NCBI GenBank assembly: GCA_016716325.1
Contig: JADJWO010000001.1
Coordinates: 744,001-808,000, forward strand
DNA: 64,000 nt
Direction of reading: 5' to 3'
DNA from: Nitrosomonadales bacterium
GTDB taxonomy: Bacteria; Pseudomonadota; Gammaproteobacteria; Burkholderiales; Gallionellaceae
Of the stretch, positions 1 to 8,936 are shown piece by piece. The notes under the pieces are model-generated. The model was not told the origin of the DNA and made no database searches. It saw only the letters and a list, made by a program, of their open reading frames with translations. The stretch's first letter is position 1. Each line of letters begins with the position of its first letter. Both the position numbers and the translations under genes were made by a program.

Positions 1-26
1 AAAGATAGCATGAATGGGCAACAAAA

Positions 27-55
27 TGGCGGCGATACCTTGCGATATGCCGCCA
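27..55 (-). terminator. Possible terminator of the rpsA-ihfB transcript
   Basis: Inverted repeat TGGCGGC...GCCGCCA with a 3-bp ATA/TAT extension lies 22 bases past the ihfB stop on the minus strand. It is followed on that strand by ATTTTGTT. The stem is good but the T tract is interrupted, so this is only a probable intrinsic terminator. Confidence 0.5.
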
Positions 56-77
56 CTTGAGAAGCGTTCTATGCGCC

Positions 78-365
78 TCAGGATTTAGATTCGCAGACGC
101 GTTCCCTGAGTTCCTTGCCCGCCTTGAAATGCGGCACATATTTCGCCGGCACTTTTACCTTATCGCCTGTCTTGGGGTTGCGCCCTTGACGGGGCGGACG
201 ATAATTCAGACCGAAACTGCCGAAACCGCGAATCTCGACACGCCCACCACGCGACAGCGCGGTGGACAGGGTATCCAGAATCACTTTAACGGCAAGCTCT
301 GCGTCTTTCGCCAGCAGTTGCGGATGCAACTCGGCGAGTCTGGCAATCAAATCGGAACGAGTCAT
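78..365 (-). CDS. ihfB: Integration host factor subunit beta
   Basis: Encodes a 95-residue DNABII nucleoid protein that pairs with IHF-alpha to bend DNA at specific sites. The sequence carries the family core: MTRSDLI at the N-terminus, the DNA-inserting arm with GFGSF, and the signature RNPKTG followed by KYVPHFKAGKELR. I start at the ATG at 365 because it follows GGGGAG at good spacing. A TTG five codons upstream would include the ribosome-binding site in the gene. It lies 16 bp downstream of rpsA and is probably cotranscribed with it, the usual order in beta- and gammaproteobacteria. Confidence 0.95.
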   Translation of the reverse strand: MTRSDLIARLAELHPQLLAKDAELAVKVILDTLSTALSRGGRVEIRGFGSFGLNYRPPRQGRNPKTGDKVKVPAKYVPHFKAGKELRERVCESKS

Positions 366-381
366 GCGGATTCTCCCCAAC

Positions 382-2103
382 TCAGGCTTCGGTCTTGTTG
401 CCGCCCATTTTGGCCTTCAACAATGCACCAAGATTGGTCGTGCCGGCATTCGCGCTGCTTTCCGCAGAGAACTTCTGCATCGCGGCAGCTTCTTCGGCCC
501 TGTCGAGCGCCTTGATCGACAAGTTGATGCCGCGATTCTTGCGATCCACATTGATGATCACGGCAGTCACGCTATCCCCCTCTTTAAGGTGTGTGCGAAT
601 ATCTTCGACGCGGTCGGCAGATACTTCGGAAGCCTTCAGGTATGCCTCGACATCACCTTCCAGTGAAATTACAGCGCCCTTGGCATCCAGGGATTTCACC
701 GTACCGGTGACGATCGCACCCTTCTCATGACCGGACACGAATCCGCCGAACGGATCGCCTTCCAGTTGCTTGATGCCGAGGGAGATGCGTTCGCGCTCAA
801 CGTCAATCGCCAATACCACGGCCTCAACTTCGTCGCCCTTCTTGTAGTTGCGCACCACCTCTTCGCCAGGCTGACTCCAGGACAGGTCGGACAAATGCAC
901 CAAGCCATCGATACCGCCATCCAGGCCGATGAACACGCCGAAATCGGTGATCGACTTGATCTGACCCTTTACCTTGTCGCCCTTCTTGTGATTGCTCTCG
1001 AAATCGCCCCACGGGTTGGACAGGCATTGCTTCATGCCAAGAGAGATACGGCGGCGTTGCTCGTCGATTTCCAGGATCATCACTTCGACCTCGTCGCCCA
1101 GGCTCACCACCTTGGATGGGTGCACGTTCTTGTTGGTCCAGTCCATTTCGGAAACATGCACCAGACCTTCGATGCCCTGTTCGATTTCCACAAACGCACC
1201 GTAATCGGTCAGGTTGGTCACCTTGCCGAACATGCGCGTACCCTGCGGGTAGCGGCGCGCCAGGCCGTTCCACGGATCGTCGCCCATCTGCTTGATGCCC
1301 AGCGAGACGCGATTCTTTTCCTGGTCGAACTTGAGGATCTTGGCCTCGACCTCGTCGCCGACGGTCAATATCTCGGAAGGATGCTTCACGCGGCGCCATG
1401 CCAGATCGGTGATGTGCAACAGACCATCGATGCCGCCCAGATCGACGAACGCGCCGTAATCCGTGATGTTCTTGACCACGCCCTTGACCACGGCGCCTTC
1501 TTTCAGGCTTTCCATGATCGCCTCGCGGTCGGCGCCCATGGTCTCTTCCAGTACGGCACGACGCGATACCACCACGTTGTTGCGCTTACGGTCCAGCTTG
1601 ATGACCTTCAACTCCATGGTCTTGTTCTCGTACGGGGCGGTGTCCTTGACCGGACGGATATCCACCAGCGAACCCGGCAGGAACGCACGGATGCCGTTGA
1701 CCATCGCGGTCAGGCCGCCCTTGACCTTGCCGCTGACATAACCTTCCACGACCCGGCCTTCTTCCATGGCCTGCTCCAGATCGTGCCATGCGGCGAGGCG
1801 CTTGGCTTTTTCACGCGACAGCTTGGTCTCACCATAGCCGTTCTCCAGCGATTCGATCGCAACGGTGACGAAATCGCCATCCTTGACTTCGATCTGTCCC
1901 TGGTCGTCGAGGAATTCCTCGACCGGAATCAGACTCTCGGACTTCAGTCCGGCATTCACGACCACCACGTTGTGGTCGACGCGCACGACTTGCGCGGTGA
2001 TCAGTTCGCCTGCGCGCATTTCTTTGCGCGTCAAACTTTCTTCGAACATTGCTGCAAAACTGTCTGGATTTGCTACGGCTGCTGCGGTTGCGGTTGAGTT
2101 CAT
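382..2103 (-). CDS. rpsA: 30S ribosomal protein S1
   Basis: A 573-residue S1 protein, which brings mRNA to the 30S subunit. Six consecutive S1 (OB-fold) repeats are visible at roughly residues 20-88, 106-171, 192-260, 277-347, 364-434 and 451-520. The central ones carry the typical GAFVDLGGIDGLLH and GAFVEI blocks. Length matches the usual proteobacterial S1 (about 557-575). The ATG at 2103 is preferred over a GTG three codons upstream. It sits between aroA-cmk and ihfB, a conserved arrangement. The 88-bp gap upstream leaves room for its own promoter; S1 is known to repress its own translation, but no specific operator can be read here. Confidence 0.97.
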   Translation of the reverse strand: MNSTATAAAVANPDSFAAMFEESLTRKEMRAGELITAQVVRVDHNVVVVNAGLKSESLIPVEEFLDDQGQIEVKDGDFVTVAIESLENGYGETKLSREKAKRLAAWHDLEQAMEEGRVVEGYVSGKVKGGLTAMVNGIRAFLPGSLVDIRPVKDTAPYENKTMELKVIKLDRKRNNVVVSRRAVLEETMGADREAIMESLKEGAVVKGVVKNITDYGAFVDLGGIDGLLHITDLAWRRVKHPSEILTVGDEVEAKILKFDQEKNRVSLGIKQMGDDPWNGLARRYPQGTRMFGKVTNLTDYGAFVEIEQGIEGLVHVSEMDWTNKNVHPSKVVSLGDEVEVMILEIDEQRRRISLGMKQCLSNPWGDFESNHKKGDKVKGQIKSITDFGVFIGLDGGIDGLVHLSDLSWSQPGEEVVRNYKKGDEVEAVVLAIDVERERISLGIKQLEGDPFGGFVSGHEKGAIVTGTVKSLDAKGAVISLEGDVEAYLKASEVSADRVEDIRTHLKEGDSVTAVIINVDRKNRGINLSIKALDRAEEAAAMQKFSAESSANAGTTNLGALLKAKMGGNKTEA

Positions 2104-2191
2104 CAAATACACCTAAAGGTTAAAACCGTTTGCACGGCGGTTAGTTTAAAGTTCCCATCGGACGGGGAGTCCACTGGGGCCGATTCCTGCC

Positions 2192-4129
2192 TTATGCCGG
2201 ATAGCGCGCCAACACGGCCTGTACCGCCTGCTCGATGTTCAAAGCCGTGGTATCCAGCAGGATTGCGCCCGGAGCCTGTTGCAACGGGGCAGCGCTTCGT
2301 TGCATATCCCGCTCGTCGCGTGCCCGTATATCCAGCAAAAGGGCGGCGATATTAGCACCCATTCCTTTTTCCTTCAACTGCTTATATCTCCGCTCGGCAC
2401 GCGCTTCGGCACTGGCGGTCAAAAATATCTTCAAGGTCGCGTCCGGGAACACCACTGAAGCCATGTCGCGACCGTCCGCCACCAACCCCGGTGCACGCCG
2501 GAAGGCACGCTGCCTGTTCAACAAGGCAGCGCGGACTCCGGGCAACGCTGCCACTCTGGAGGCCGCAGCCCCGGATTGTTCGCTACGCAACTCGCTACCG
2601 ACCGGCACACCGTCCAGCCAGATGTTTTCACCTTCGAAACGAATATCGATCTTCGCAGCCAGATCCGCCAGTTGCGATTCGTCTTCCAGAGCAATGCCGT
2701 GCCTGTCGGCCGCCAGCCCCAACAACCGGTATAACGCACCGCTATCCAGGAAATGGTAGCCAAGGCTGGCGGCAACACGTTGCGCTACCGTACCTTTACC
2801 CGATGCCGACGGACCGTCAATAGCAATCACCGGCACCGCCTTGGTCACACCAGCAAAGACCTTGAAGTAGTCCGGAAAAGTCTTGGCAACGCATTCCGGT
2901 TCGTTGATGCGCATCCCCTCCTCGCCAAAAGATGCAAGCGAGAAACACATCGCCATGCGGTGGTCATCATAGGTGTCGATGGCCGCATGCCTGAGTCGAA
3001 CCGGCGGCGTGATGCGGAGATAATCCGTGCCCTCTTCCACGGTTGCGCCGACCTTGCGCAGTTCGGTCGCCATCGCCGCGATGCGGTCGGTCTCCTTGAC
3101 GCGCCAGCTGGCGATGTTGCGCAGCGTAGTCGTACCGTCGGCAAACAGCGCCACCACGGCCAGCGTCATGGCCGCATCGGGGATGTGGTTGCAATCCAGA
3201 TCGATGGCTTTCAGTCTTTCCACCTTCGGCGCACTGGCTTCCATCCAGTTGACCCCCTGCTTGATCCGCGCACCCATCAATGCCAGCGCATCGGCAAAAC
3301 GCACATCGCCTTGCACACTCTCACTACCCACGCCTTCGATGCGCACCGGCCCGCCGCCGATCGCACCCGCCGCAAGAAAATAGGATGCCGACGAAGCATC
3401 GCCTTCAACGTGGATCGTGCCCGGACTCCGGTAATGCTGGCCGCCGGAAACCACGAAGCGCTGCCACTCCTGTCTTTCGACCCTGACACCAAAGCGTGCC
3501 ATCATCGCCAGCGTGATCCCGATATAGGGCTTGGAGATCAGTTCGCCAACCACCTCGACGCTCACCGTCCGCCCCAACAAGGGCAACGCCATCAGCAGGC
3601 CGGTCAGGAACTGGCTGGACACATCACCCCGGACACGCACCGACTCGCCCGCAAGAGCGGCTGGCGCGATTTGCAGCGGAGGGAAGCCCTCATTACCCAG
3701 ATAGCGGATATTCGCCCCCAACTGGCGCAACGCATCCACCAGATCACCGATCGGACGCTCATGCATGCGCGCCACGCCAGACAGCTTGTATTCACCGCCT
3801 GACAGCGCCAATGTCGCAGTCAGCGGGCGGAACGCAGTACCGGCATTACCCAGGAACAGCTCGGCCTGTTGAACCGGGAAATTCCCCCCGCAGCCGGTCA
3901 CGCGGAACACGTGCTTATCGAGTTGCTCCACTCCCACGCCCAGCGTACGCAAGGCATCCAGCATCCGCTCGGTATCGTCCGACAACAGAACATCGCGTAT
4001 CTCCGTCGTGCCGGCGGACATTGCCGACAGCAACAGGATGCGATTGGAAATGCTTTTGGAACCGGGCAAACGCACTGTTCCATGCGCATTCAGCAAAGGA
4101 GGAAGATCGGAAAAGTTATCAGACGACAT
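2192..4129 (-). CDS. aroA-cmk: Fused 3-phosphoshikimate 1-carboxyvinyltransferase / cytidylate kinase
   Basis: One 645-residue reading frame joins two enzymes. Residues 1 to about 430 are EPSP synthase, which joins phosphoenolpyruvate to shikimate-3-phosphate in aromatic synthesis; LPGSKSISNR and LGNAGTAFRPLTA are present. From about residue 433 a cytidylate kinase follows, with P-loop GPSASGKGT and the SGALYR and DGRDMASVVFP blocks; it phosphorylates CMP and dCMP. In most bacteria these are separate neighbouring genes upstream of rpsA, so the fusion is a simple joining of adjacent genes. No stop or frameshift is seen at the junction. Bifunctional proteins of this type are known in several proteobacteria. 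Confidence 0.95.
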   Translation of the reverse strand: MSSDNFSDLPPLLNAHGTVRLPGSKSISNRILLLSAMSAGTTEIRDVLLSDDTERMLDALRTLGVGVEQLDKHVFRVTGCGGNFPVQQAELFLGNAGTAFRPLTATLALSGGEYKLSGVARMHERPIGDLVDALRQLGANIRYLGNEGFPPLQIAPAALAGESVRVRGDVSSQFLTGLLMALPLLGRTVSVEVVGELISKPYIGITLAMMARFGVRVERQEWQRFVVSGGQHYRSPGTIHVEGDASSASYFLAAGAIGGGPVRIEGVGSESVQGDVRFADALALMGARIKQGVNWMEASAPKVERLKAIDLDCNHIPDAAMTLAVVALFADGTTTLRNIASWRVKETDRIAAMATELRKVGATVEEGTDYLRITPPVRLRHAAIDTYDDHRMAMCFSLASFGEEGMRINEPECVAKTFPDYFKVFAGVTKAVPVIAIDGPSASGKGTVAQRVAASLGYHFLDSGALYRLLGLAADRHGIALEDESQLADLAAKIDIRFEGENIWLDGVPVGSELRSEQSGAAASRVAALPGVRAALLNRQRAFRRAPGLVADGRDMASVVFPDATLKIFLTASAEARAERRYKQLKEKGMGANIAALLLDIRARDERDMQRSAAPLQQAPGAILLDTTALNIEQAVQAVLARYPA

Positions 4130-4230
4130 CGAGCATGAACCTTGCGAGGAATTGGGCCATTTTTAAATTCTAAGGGGTGAAATGATACCGTAGAGCAACC
4201 GGGGAAGACCTGCCGTTTCTTGAGACGACT

Positions 4231-5577
4231 TTATTTTCCTCCCGTTTCCTTCACTTCACTCCGCACCCATCCTTTCGCGAACGTAACCCGCAACTCAGCC
4301 CCGACCGCCAACGCCGCCGCATCTGATACCACGGCTCCGCCGGCATCCTGCACGATGCTGTAACCCCGCGCCAGCACCTGTCGGGGATCGAGCAGGGCCA
4401 GATGCTGTGCGGCATTCTCCACTCCCGCCAGTCGCTGCGCCTGCCCGACATGCATCGCACCGGTCATTCTCTGTGCAAGAGTGGCCTGCCTGTCATGCAG
4501 CCGCGCAAAATCGCCGCGCACACCATACAAACGTTGCGCCAGTGATCGCCATTGCCAGTGCAGCTGCAGCCGGCGATGGGTATGTGCGCGCTGCATGCGT
4601 TGCCGCAACTGTTCCAATCGTATGGTCTGGCGCTGCAATTGCTGCGCGGGGTGCACCAGTCTGCGCTGCAGGTAGTCCAGCGCCTGCATCGCGTTCCGCA
4701 ACCGGTTGCGCTGGGCGCGGCGCAAATGTTGCATCTGGTCTTGCAACCCCTGTAGCAAAGCATGGCGATCCGGCACAACGCGCTGTGCTGCGGCAGTCGG
4801 CGTCGGCGCACGTTCATCAACAACAAAATCCGCGATGGTAAAGTCGGTTTCGTGGCCGATGCCGCTGACGACCGGAATTCCGCTGGCCGCAATGGCGCGC
4901 GCAACGACTTCCTCATTGAACGCCCACAGGTCTTCAATACTGCCCCCGCCCCGACACACGATCAGCACGTCGCATTCCGCACGCCGGTTGGCAACCTCGA
5001 TGGCCTGCGCGATCTGATCGGCACTGCCCTTGCCCTGCACGGCAGCCGGATAAAGCGCTACCGGCACGGTGGGTAGTCGTTTCCGCAAGGTAGCGAGCAC
5101 GTCGCGCAACGCGGCAGCCTGCGGCGAGGTGACGATGCCGATACGTTTCGGAAAGACCGGCAGGACGCGTTTGCGTTCGGTAGCAAACAATCCTTCGTCC
5201 TGCAACGACTGTTTCAGCCGCTCGAATCGCTCATACAGCACGCCCAGTCCGGCCGGGCGCACCTGTTCGACGGTTAACTGATACTCCCCGCGCTGTTCAT
5301 ACAGGGTAGCGTTGGCCAATATTTCGACCTGCTGGCCATTGGTGAGCGGATTACTCAACAACTGACTCTTGTGACGGAACATGACGCAACGCACCTGCGC
5401 GCGATCGTCTTTCAATGCAAAATAATAATGACCTGAAGCAGCCTTCACCAGATTGGAGATTTCCCCGCGCACCCACAACAAGGGAACGCTGGATTCCAGC
5501 AACTGCTTGATTGCTTGGTTAAGTTCCACAACGTGAAAAACACGATTGTTTTTTTCGAAAAATAGGCCAAAAGACAT
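4231..5577 (-). CDS. xseA: Exodeoxyribonuclease VII large subunit
   Basis: A 448-residue large subunit of exonuclease VII, which degrades single-stranded DNA in both directions together with XseB. The N-terminal OB-fold is visible at about residues 12-110 (VWVRGEIS-like region, SGHYYFALKDD). The catalytic region contains CRGGGSIEDLWAFN and GIGHETDFTIADFV. A long arginine/glutamine-rich coiled-coil tail occupies about residues 270-400. The start at 5577 (MSFGLFF) is chosen by comparison with the family. A GTG nine codons upstream with a better Shine-Dalgarno (CCTAGG) is possible. xseB is not in the window. Confidence 0.93.
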   Translation of the reverse strand: MSFGLFFEKNNRVFHVVELNQAIKQLLESSVPLLWVRGEISNLVKAASGHYYFALKDDRAQVRCVMFRHKSQLLSNPLTNGQQVEILANATLYEQRGEYQLTVEQVRPAGLGVLYERFERLKQSLQDEGLFATERKRVLPVFPKRIGIVTSPQAAALRDVLATLRKRLPTVPVALYPAAVQGKGSADQIAQAIEVANRRAECDVLIVCRGGGSIEDLWAFNEEVVARAIAASGIPVVSGIGHETDFTIADFVVDERAPTPTAAAQRVVPDRHALLQGLQDQMQHLRRAQRNRLRNAMQALDYLQRRLVHPAQQLQRQTIRLEQLRQRMQRAHTHRRLQLHWQWRSLAQRLYGVRGDFARLHDRQATLAQRMTGAMHVGQAQRLAGVENAAQHLALLDPRQVLARGYSIVQDAGGAVVSDAAALAVGAELRVTFAKGWVRSEVKETGGK

Positions 5578-5857
5578 ATTGACAATCCGGAATAATCCAC
5601 ACACCTAGGAAACAAGCCCTCTTCCTGCCACCCACTCCGTGAAAATAATATTAACTTACAACAACCCATTGTTTTATATGAAATATATAACCACATAAAA
5701 AATAGGCAACGTAAGAAAAATCCTTACATCACGCCACCTTAAAGCCCCCTTGCCAAGTTTCTTCCACAAAGTTATCCACAGGTTTTGTGGGCAAACGAAA
5801 ATACTCTTTTCAAATGGCGGGTTAGCAAAATATTGATAAAGTAAATCCTGAGAAATG

Positions 5858-5886
5858 TTGCTCAACTCGGTGTGACACGCTACAGT
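5858..5886 (+). promoter_or_regulatory. Candidate sigma-70 promoter for exbB
   Basis: TTGCTC at 5858-5863 and TACAGT at 5881-5886 are separated by exactly 17 bp and lie about 70 bp upstream of the exbB start. Each hexamer matches the consensus at four of six positions. This is a sequence match only. Confidence 0.35.
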
Positions 5887-5900
5887 TGCGCCCAGCAATC

Positions 5901-5930
5901 ATCGGCACGATTTAATTATCGGCACGATTT
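5901..5930 (+). repeat. 13-bp direct repeat upstream of exbB
   Basis: ATCGGCACGATTT is present twice, at 5901-5913 and 5918-5930, separated by four bases. It lies between the candidate promoter and the ribosome-binding site of exbB, so it would be in the leader. It could be a regulator site or a small duplication; nothing in the sequence decides. Confidence 0.6.
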
Positions 5931-5956
5931 GATTTAAGCACATTTGGAGAATCCGC

Positions 5957-6565
5957 GTGTTCGCAATCGTTGAAGCGGCCGGCTGGCCGATTTGGTTTTT
6001 GATCCTTGCTTCCGTCATCGCCGTAGGTCTGATCGCAGAGAGGCTGGCATATCTGCGCAGCAACCGGATTGCACCACAAACCTTGCTGGACGAAGTAGTC
6101 AACGAACTCAAACAACGTGGCGTCAGCGACAGCATGCTGGCCAAACTGGCGGAAGGATCGCCGCTGGGACGCATTTTTTCGGCCGGCCTGAAGAACATCA
6201 AAAGCTCGCCCGAGGTGATGAAGGAGTCCATCGAAGAAGCAGGACGCGCCGTCACTCACGACTTGGAACGTTTCCTGACCACGCTGGGTACCATCGCCAC
6301 CATCAGCCCGTTGCTGGGATTGTTCGGCACGGTGGTAGGCATGATCGAAATCTTCGGCTCACAAACCGCCACCGGGAATAGTCCCGCCACCCTGGCGCAC
6401 GGCATCTCGGTCGCCTTGTATAACACGGCATTCGGGCTGATCGTCGCCGTGCCCAGCATGATTGCCTACCGCCATTTCCGTTCCCAGGTGGACAGCCTGA
6501 CCATCGAAATGGAACAACAGGCTATCAAACTGGTAGAAATCGTACACGGCCAGCGCAAGGGTTAA
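5957..6565 (+). CDS. exbB: MotA/TolQ/ExbB proton channel family protein
   Basis: A 202-residue inner-membrane protein of the ExbB/TolQ family, which with ExbD forms a proton-driven motor energising outer-membrane transport or envelope integrity. Three membrane segments are visible, near residues 8-28, 110-135 and 150-172. The family block LGLFGTVVGMIEIF and the later GISVALYNTAFGLIVAVPS are intact. It starts with GTG after TTTGGAGA at good spacing. exbD follows 6 bp downstream. No tonB or tolA lies nearby. The neighbouring lpxK and kdsB genes make this the common ExbBD-LpxK cluster of betaproteobacteria, so the exact partner, TonB- or Tol-like, stays open. Confidence 0.9.
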   Translation: MFAIVEAAGWPIWFLILASVIAVGLIAERLAYLRSNRIAPQTLLDEVVNELKQRGVSDSMLAKLAEGSPLGRIFSAGLKNIKSSPEVMKESIEEAGRAVTHDLERFLTTLGTIATISPLLGLFGTVVGMIEIFGSQTATGNSPATLAHGISVALYNTAFGLIVAVPSMIAYRHFRSQVDSLTIEMEQQAIKLVEIVHGQRKG

Positions 6566-6571
6566 GCAACA

Positions 6572-6991
6572 ATGAACTTCCAACGGGGGCGTAGCCGCGA
6601 AGAGCCGGAAATCAACCTAATCCCGATGATAGACGTGCTGCTGGTCATCCTGATCTTCCTGATGGTAACCACCAGCTATGCCAAATTTTCCGAACTGGAG
6701 ATCAATCTGCCGCAAGCAGGCGGACAGGCCAGTAAAACGGAAGAGCGGCCGGTCAACGTGGCAGTGGATGCCTCCGAGCACTATGCCATCAACAATCATG
6801 GGGTCTCCTACACCGGCGTGGACGCATTGGCGGCATCGCTGAAAAATGCGGCGGGCGACCAACCCGATCCCACCATCGTCATCAACGCCGATGCCAGGAC
6901 GCCACACCAGGCTGTCGTCAACGTGATGGAGGCTGCCCGCCGGGCGGGCTACGGACGCATCACCTTCACCACCCAGAATCCTCCCAAATAA
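6572..6991 (+). CDS. exbD: ExbD/TolR family biopolymer transport protein
   Basis: A 139-residue partner of the upstream ExbB. One N-terminal membrane segment (about residues 18-38) contains the key aspartate in NLIPMIDVLLV, the residue that carries protons in the ExbD/TolR family. The rest is a periplasmic domain, with the NADARTPHQAVVNVMEAAR region typical of the fold. It is separated from exbB by 6 bp and from lpxK by 4 bp, which indicates one transcript. Confidence 0.92.
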   Translation: MNFQRGRSREEPEINLIPMIDVLLVILIFLMVTTSYAKFSELEINLPQAGGQASKTEERPVNVAVDASEHYAINNHGVSYTGVDALAASLKNAAGDQPDPTIVINADARTPHQAVVNVMEAARRAGYGRITFTTQNPPK

Positions 6992-6995
6992 CGGC

Positions 6996-7985
6996 ATGAC
7001 CGGCCTGGAACGCCACTGGTACCGACACACGCCGCTGCACCTGTTCCTGCTTCCCGTCAGCTGGTTGTTCCATTTATTCTCTGCTTTGCGCCGCTGGCTG
7101 TATCGTTGCCGCATCCTGGACAGCCACCGCCTGACCGTACCGGTCGTTGTGGTCGGCAATATCAGCATCGGCGGTACCGGGAAGACCCCCCTGACACTGG
7201 CACTGGCGCAACAACTCATCGAACTCGGCTGGCATCCGCTGATCGTCAGTCGCGGTCATGGTGGTATCGCACAGCAACATCCCGTATCGCCGGACAGCAC
7301 CGCCGCGCAAGTCGGCGACGAGCCCCTGCTGATGGCGCAACGCAATCTCTGTCCGGTCTGGGTGGGCATTGATCGTGTCGCCACCGCGCGGGCAGCCTTG
7401 CATGCCCATCCGCAATGCGATGTCATATTGTGCGACGACGGTTTGCAGCATTACCGATTGCAGCGCGATTTCGAGATTGCGGTCGTCGATGGCGAGCGCG
7501 GCTTCGGCAATGGCTGGCTGATCCCTGCCGGGCCGCTGCGCGAACCGGCAGCACGCCTGCAGACGGTGGATGCCGTGGTCGTAAACGGCTGCACTGCCGC
7601 ACCGGGCCAGTATGCCATGAGCCTGTCCGGGGACCGGTTCTACAATTTGCTCGATCCGGACAAGACTGCCACCGCCCCTGAATTCAGCAAGCTGCGTTGC
7701 CATGCCGTGGCAGGCATCGGACATCCGCAACGTTACTTCCGGCATCTGGAAACATTAGGGTTCACCTTTACGCCGCACCCCTTTCCCGACCATCATCCCT
7801 ATGTTGCCGCCGAACTGGATTTCGCGGATTGCGACGCCATACTCCTCACCGAAAAAGATGCGGTAAAATGCGCCGCATTCGCCGATGAAACATACTGGGT
7901 ATTGCGCGTGGATGCCCGAATCGATCCGGCCCTGCTCGAACACCTACAGAGAAAGATCCAAACCCATGGACGCCAAACTGCTTGA
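6996..7985 (+). CDS. lpxK: Tetraacyldisaccharide 4'-kinase (lipid A synthesis)
   Basis: A 329-residue LpxK, the inner-membrane kinase that phosphorylates the 4' position of the lipid A disaccharide precursor. An N-terminal hydrophobic stretch (about residues 15-35) anchors it. The P-loop GGTGKTPLT follows GNISI at about residues 54-66, and CDDGLQHYRL is a further family block. The end overlaps the start of the Trm112-like gene by 20 bp, which suggests coupled translation. With kdsB downstream it forms a lipopolysaccharide cluster. Confidence 0.95.
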   Translation: MTGLERHWYRHTPLHLFLLPVSWLFHLFSALRRWLYRCRILDSHRLTVPVVVVGNISIGGTGKTPLTLALAQQLIELGWHPLIVSRGHGGIAQQHPVSPDSTAAQVGDEPLLMAQRNLCPVWVGIDRVATARAALHAHPQCDVILCDDGLQHYRLQRDFEIAVVDGERGFGNGWLIPAGPLREPAARLQTVDAVVVNGCTAAPGQYAMSLSGDRFYNLLDPDKTATAPEFSKLRCHAVAGIGHPQRYFRHLETLGFTFTPHPFPDHHPYVAAELDFADCDAILLTEKDAVKCAAFADETYWVLRVDARIDPALLEHLQRKIQTHGRQTA

Positions 7986-8151
7986 TATCCTCGTCTGCCC
8001 GCTGTGCAAGGCCCCGCTGGTTTACCGGAAGGCCGAACAGGAACTGATCTGCAAGGCTGATCGCCTGGCCTTCAGGATCGACGACGGCATCCCGGTCATG
8101 CTGGCCGACGAAGCGCGCAAGCTCACCCCGGAAGAAATCGAAGCGCTCTGA
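7966..8151 (+). CDS. Trm112 family protein
   Basis: A 61-residue protein with one CPLC knuckle near the N-terminus (ILVCPLCKAPL) and the DDGIPVML block that defines the Trm112/YcaR family. Bacterial members are small zinc-binding-type proteins commonly encoded between lpxK and kdsB, as here. Their role is not settled; eukaryotic Trm112 activates methyltransferases. I start at the ATG at 7966, inside the end of lpxK, because homologues begin MDAKLLDIL. The stop overlaps the kdsB start by one base (TGATG). Confidence 0.9.
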   Translation: MDAKLLDILVCPLCKAPLVYRKAEQELICKADRLAFRIDDGIPVMLADEARKLTPEEIEAL

Positions 8152-8936
8152 TGACCGGTTTCCACGTCGTCATTCCGGCGCGCCACGCCTCGACCCGCCT
8201 GCACGGCAAGCCGCTTCTGCCGATTGCCGGGAAACCCATGGTGGTGAGGGTCGCGGAACAGGCGGCATCGAGCGGTGCACAACAGATATGGATCGCCACC
8301 GACCATCATGCAATCGCCAACGTGGCGCATGAGCACGGCTTCAAGGCCTGCCTGACCAGCGAGACACACACCAGCGGAACGGATCGCATCGCCGAAGTGG
8401 TGATGCAACAGGGCTGGCCGGACGACACCATCGTGGTCAACGTGCAAGGCGACGAACCGCTGATGCCACCCGCCTTGATCCGGGCCGTCGCTGAACATCT
8501 GCATTCCCATCCGGAATGCGCGATTGCCACCGCCTGCCACGCGATCCACGATGAGGCCTCGCTGCGCAATCCGAATATCGTCAAGGCGGTACTCGATCAG
8601 CACGGCAACGCGCTGTATTTCAGCCGCGCTCCGATACCCTATCCGCGCGATGCGTTTGCCCGCCAGCAACCGCTTCCGGCAGACCTTCCGGTGCTAAGAC
8701 ATATCGGCATATATGCTTACCGCGCAGGATTCTTGCGCGCCTTCGGACAACTCGCCCCGACCGCCCTGGAGCATTTCGAGGCACTGGAACAATTGCGTGC
8801 GCTGCATTATGGGTACAGAATCGGAGTTGTCATCACCGAGCAGGCTCCGCCAAGCGGCGTGGACACCGAACAGGATCTGCACGCTGCAAGGCAACTTTTC
8901 GACACACAAAACAGACAGAGGGAGAACCAGAAATGA
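8151..8936 (+). CDS. kdsB: 3-deoxy-manno-octulosonate cytidylyltransferase
   Basis: A 261-residue CMP-KDO synthetase. It activates KDO with CTP for attachment to lipid A in lipopolysaccharide assembly. The nucleotidyltransferase motif VVIPARHASTRLHGKPL is at the N-terminus, followed by ATDHHAI and VVNVQGDEPLMP. Length is standard (about 250-260). It overlaps the Trm112 gene by one base and adk by 4 bp, so the five-gene run from exbB probably continues through it. Confidence 0.95.
   Translation: MTGFHVVIPARHASTRLHGKPLLPIAGKPMVVRVAEQAASSGAQQIWIATDHHAIANVAHEHGFKACLTSETHTSGTDRIAEVVMQQGWPDDTIVVNVQGDEPLMPPALIRAVAEHLHSHPECAIATACHAIHDEASLRNPNIVKAVLDQHGNALYFSRAPIPYPRDAFARQQPLPADLPVLRHIGIYAYRAGFLRAFGQLAPTALEHFEALEQLRALHYGYRIGVVITEQAPPSGVDTEQDLHAARQLFDTQNRQRENQK

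Larger units (their letters stand above)
5578..5956. other. AT-rich intergenic region between divergent xseA and exbB
   Basis: This 379-bp stretch holds no credible gene and is much richer in A+T than its surroundings. It contains a perfect DnaA-box-like 9-mer TTATCCACA at 5772-5780 and a candidate promoter facing exbB (5858-5886). A 13-bp direct repeat ATCGGCACGATTT occurs at 5901-5913 and 5918-5930, just before the exbB ribosome-binding site. A single DnaA box does not make an origin. Confidence 0.6.

Noticed and set aside
727..2097. A 456-codon plus-strand frame opposite rpsA
   Set aside because: It is histidine- and aspartate-rich antisense translation of S1 repeats, with no credible domain. 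rpsA is certain.
2753..3802. A 349-codon plus-strand frame opposite aroA-cmk
   Set aside because: Antisense of the EPSP synthase part, with the same low-complexity antisense composition.
5772..5780. Replication origin at the perfect DnaA box
   Set aside because: Only one full match in an AT-rich gap, with no dnaA, gidA or rpmH nearby and no cluster of boxes.
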